Shown piece after piece: positions 6,392 to 7,490 of a DNA stretch of 7,490 nucleotides. Position 1 is the first letter of the stretch. The number at the start of each line of letters is the position of its first letter. The stretch lies in assembly GCA_037969115.1 (NCBI GenBank), contig JBBKWQ010000350.1:1-7490 (forward strand), given 5' to 3'. The notes under the pieces are model-generated. The model worked only from the letters and a program-made list of their open reading frames with translations. It had not been told where the DNA came from and did not search any database. Origin of the DNA: JBBKWQ01 sp037969115 (lineage in GTDB: Bacteria; Actinomycetota; Acidimicrobiia; Acidimicrobiales; Ilumatobacteraceae). Both the position numbers and the translations under genes were made by a program.

Positions 6392-7490
6392 TGCTCACGG
6401 AACGAGAACAGCAGATCGTCGACTTGCTTCGCCGCGATCCACTGATGGGAACCGACGCGTTGGCCGCGACGCTGGACACCAGCCGGGCCTCGATCAATGT
6501 GCACCTGTCCAATCTGGGCAAGAAGGGTGTGATCCTCGGACGCGGCTATGTGCTCGCCGAGCGGCCCGGTGCCGTCGTCATCGGCGGAGCCAACGTCGAT
6601 CTCAAGGCCCGCAGCAGGGCCCGGGCGACCGGCCAGACCAGCAATCCCGGTCACGGCTCGATGGCGCCGGGAGGCGTTGCTCGCAACATCGCCGAGAACA
6701 TCGCCCGACTCGGTGACCGCGTCCACCTGATCAGCGTCGTGGGACGCGACCCCATGGGCGACAACCTGCTCGACCACACCGCGTCAGCAGGCGTACGTGT
6801 CGAGCAGGTGGTCCGCACCGACCGGCCGACCGGCACCTACACCGCTGTGCTCGACGTCGACGGCGAGCTCATCGTCGCGATCGCCGACATGGAGGCGATC
6901 GCCGAGCTCGGACCCGAACAGCTCAACAACGCACGCGACGTCATCGCGACCGCCGGGGTGCTGGTCCTCGACGGCAACCTGTGCCTCGACGCCTTCAACT
7001 ACGCGCTCGATCTCTCCGCAGAAGTGCGCACCGTCTTCGAGCCCGTCAGCGTGCCCAAGGCGGCCGGTCTCAAGGACGCGATCGACGCTCGGATCTACGC
7101 CGTCACCCCCAACCGAGACGAACTCGCCGCGCTCACCGACTTGCCGACGCGCACCGACCGGCAGGTGCGTACAGCAGCACGACTCCTGCACGCCCGGGGC
7201 GTCGAATTGGTCTGGATCCGGCTGGGCGAGCTTGGCTCGATGCTCAGCACCGCCGACCACACCATCGAAATCCCGGCCATGCCGACCACCGTCGAGGACG
7301 TCACCGGCGCCGGCGACTCGATGCTCGGCGCGTTCTGTCACGTGCTGCTCCAGGGCGGCTCGCCCGAGGATGCCGCTCGATTCGGCCACGCGGCCGCTGC
7401 TTTGACCATCGCCAGTCCGCACACCGTGCGACCAGATCTGACCCCACGGCTCGTCTGGGCCGCACTCGACCAGGAGAAACAGAAATGGCC
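6391..7490 (+). CDS. psuK: Winged-helix/PfkB kinase, probable pseudouridine kinase (3' end outside window)
   Basis: At least 366 residues are visible with no stop before the window ends. Residues 1-55 form a winged-helix DNA-binding domain (LTEREQQIVDLL, then a recognition-helix region TSRASINVHLSNL and wing KKGVILGRGYVL), as in E. coli YeiI and many actinobacterial PsuK-like kinases. Residues about 61-360 are a PfkB/ribokinase domain: VVIGGANVDLKARS (62-75), GGVARN (94-99), VFEPVSVPKA in mid-protein, TPNRDEL, and the catalytic anion-hole motif DVTGAGDS starting at D303 with the catalytic base D309. These fit pseudouridine + ATP to pseudouridine 5'-phosphate, a salvage step in the cytosol; another nucleoside or sugar substrate is possible. 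GTG at 6391 is the only usable start: an in-frame TAG lies at 6346-6348, and the in-frame TTG at 6355 would precede the promoter. The ATG at 6445 would cut the DNA-binding domain. The C-terminus must be near, because a new gene seems to start at 7485. Confidence 0.88.
   Translation, partial: MLTEREQQIVDLLRRDPLMGTDALAATLDTSRASINVHLSNLGKKGVILGRGYVLAERPGAVVIGGANVDLKARSRARATGQTSNPGHGSMAPGGVARNIAENIARLGDRVHLISVVGRDPMGDNLLDHTASAGVRVEQVVRTDRPTGTYTAVLDVDGELIVAIADMEAIAELGPEQLNNARDVIATAGVLVLDGNLCLDAFNYALDLSAEVRTVFEPVSVPKAAGLKDAIDARIYAVTPNRDELAALTDLPTRTDRQVRTAARLLHARGVELVWIRLGELGSMLSTADHTIEIPAMPTTVEDVTGAGDSMLGAFCHVLLQGGSPEDAARFGHAAAALTIASPHTVRPDLTPRLVWAALDQEKQKW
7485..7490 (+). CDS. Start of the next gene, overlapping the kinase 3' end (possible pseudouridine-5'-phosphate glycosidase)
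   Basis: ATGGCC at the right edge is preceded by AGGAG (7472-7476) with eight bases between, the best-placed ribosome binding site in the window. The frame differs from that of the kinase, which is still open, so the two genes would overlap and be translationally coupled. Only two codons are visible, so the product cannot be identified from sequence. In bacteria psuK is often followed by psuG, the glycosidase that splits pseudouridine 5'-phosphate into uracil and ribose 5-phosphate; that identity is context inference only. Confidence 0.5.

Noticed and set aside
6262..7422. Long minus-strand open frames opposite the kinase (171 aa and 212 aa)
   Set aside because: They are antisense shadows of a GC-rich gene. 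The + strand frame has full PfkB and winged-helix motifs, while the minus frames show none.

Overview
The window is GC-rich (about 60-65% by eye), densely coded and almost entirely on the + strand. It reads as ordinary chromosome of a high-GC Gram-positive bacterium (Actinomycetota). This rests on the GTP-type phosphoenolpyruvate carboxykinase (PEPCK), the Acg-type nitroreductase homologue, the G/C-ending codons and a probable leaderless GTG start. Acidimicrobiia (Ilumatobacter-like) is a guess by feel, not a demonstrated assignment. There is no IS element, phage gene, CRISPR array, rRNA or tRNA that I can recognise.

Layout: 1-132 is an upstream region with a small GC hairpin. 133-1191 encodes an Acg-family nitroreductase-like flavoprotein. 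1318-2331 encodes an AdhP-type zinc alcohol dehydrogenase. 2393-4240 encodes GTP-dependent PEPCK (pckG). 4318-5982 encodes a SulP-family anion transporter with a C-terminal STAS domain. 5983-6390 is the only long gap between obvious genes. It contains a tiny minus-strand gene (6044-6151, 35 aa, one membrane segment) with a GC hairpin just upstream of its ribosome binding site, a second inverted repeat, and an AT-rich promoter/operator block. 6391-7490+ encodes a winged-helix plus PfkB kinase of the pseudouridine-kinase (PsuK) type and runs off the window. A further gene appears to start at 7485 behind a good Shine-Dalgarno sequence; the known psuK-psuG pairing suggests pseudouridine-5'-phosphate glycosidase, but only two codons are visible.

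How the genes may work together: the first two could form a redox/low-oxygen pair (flavin-binding protein and NAD-dependent alcohol dehydrogenase). PEPCK links the TCA cycle to gluconeogenesis, and the SulP carrier 77 bp behind it may move sulfate, bicarbonate or a dicarboxylate. The kinase and the gene after it would form a nucleoside-salvage operon whose own DNA-binding domain probably represses the promoter at 6355-6390.

I see no convincing evidence of a wholly new multi-gene system. The parts most worth a second look are the unannotated-looking small membrane protein and its hairpin leader, and the paired palindromes over a leaderless promoter in front of the HTH-kinase.
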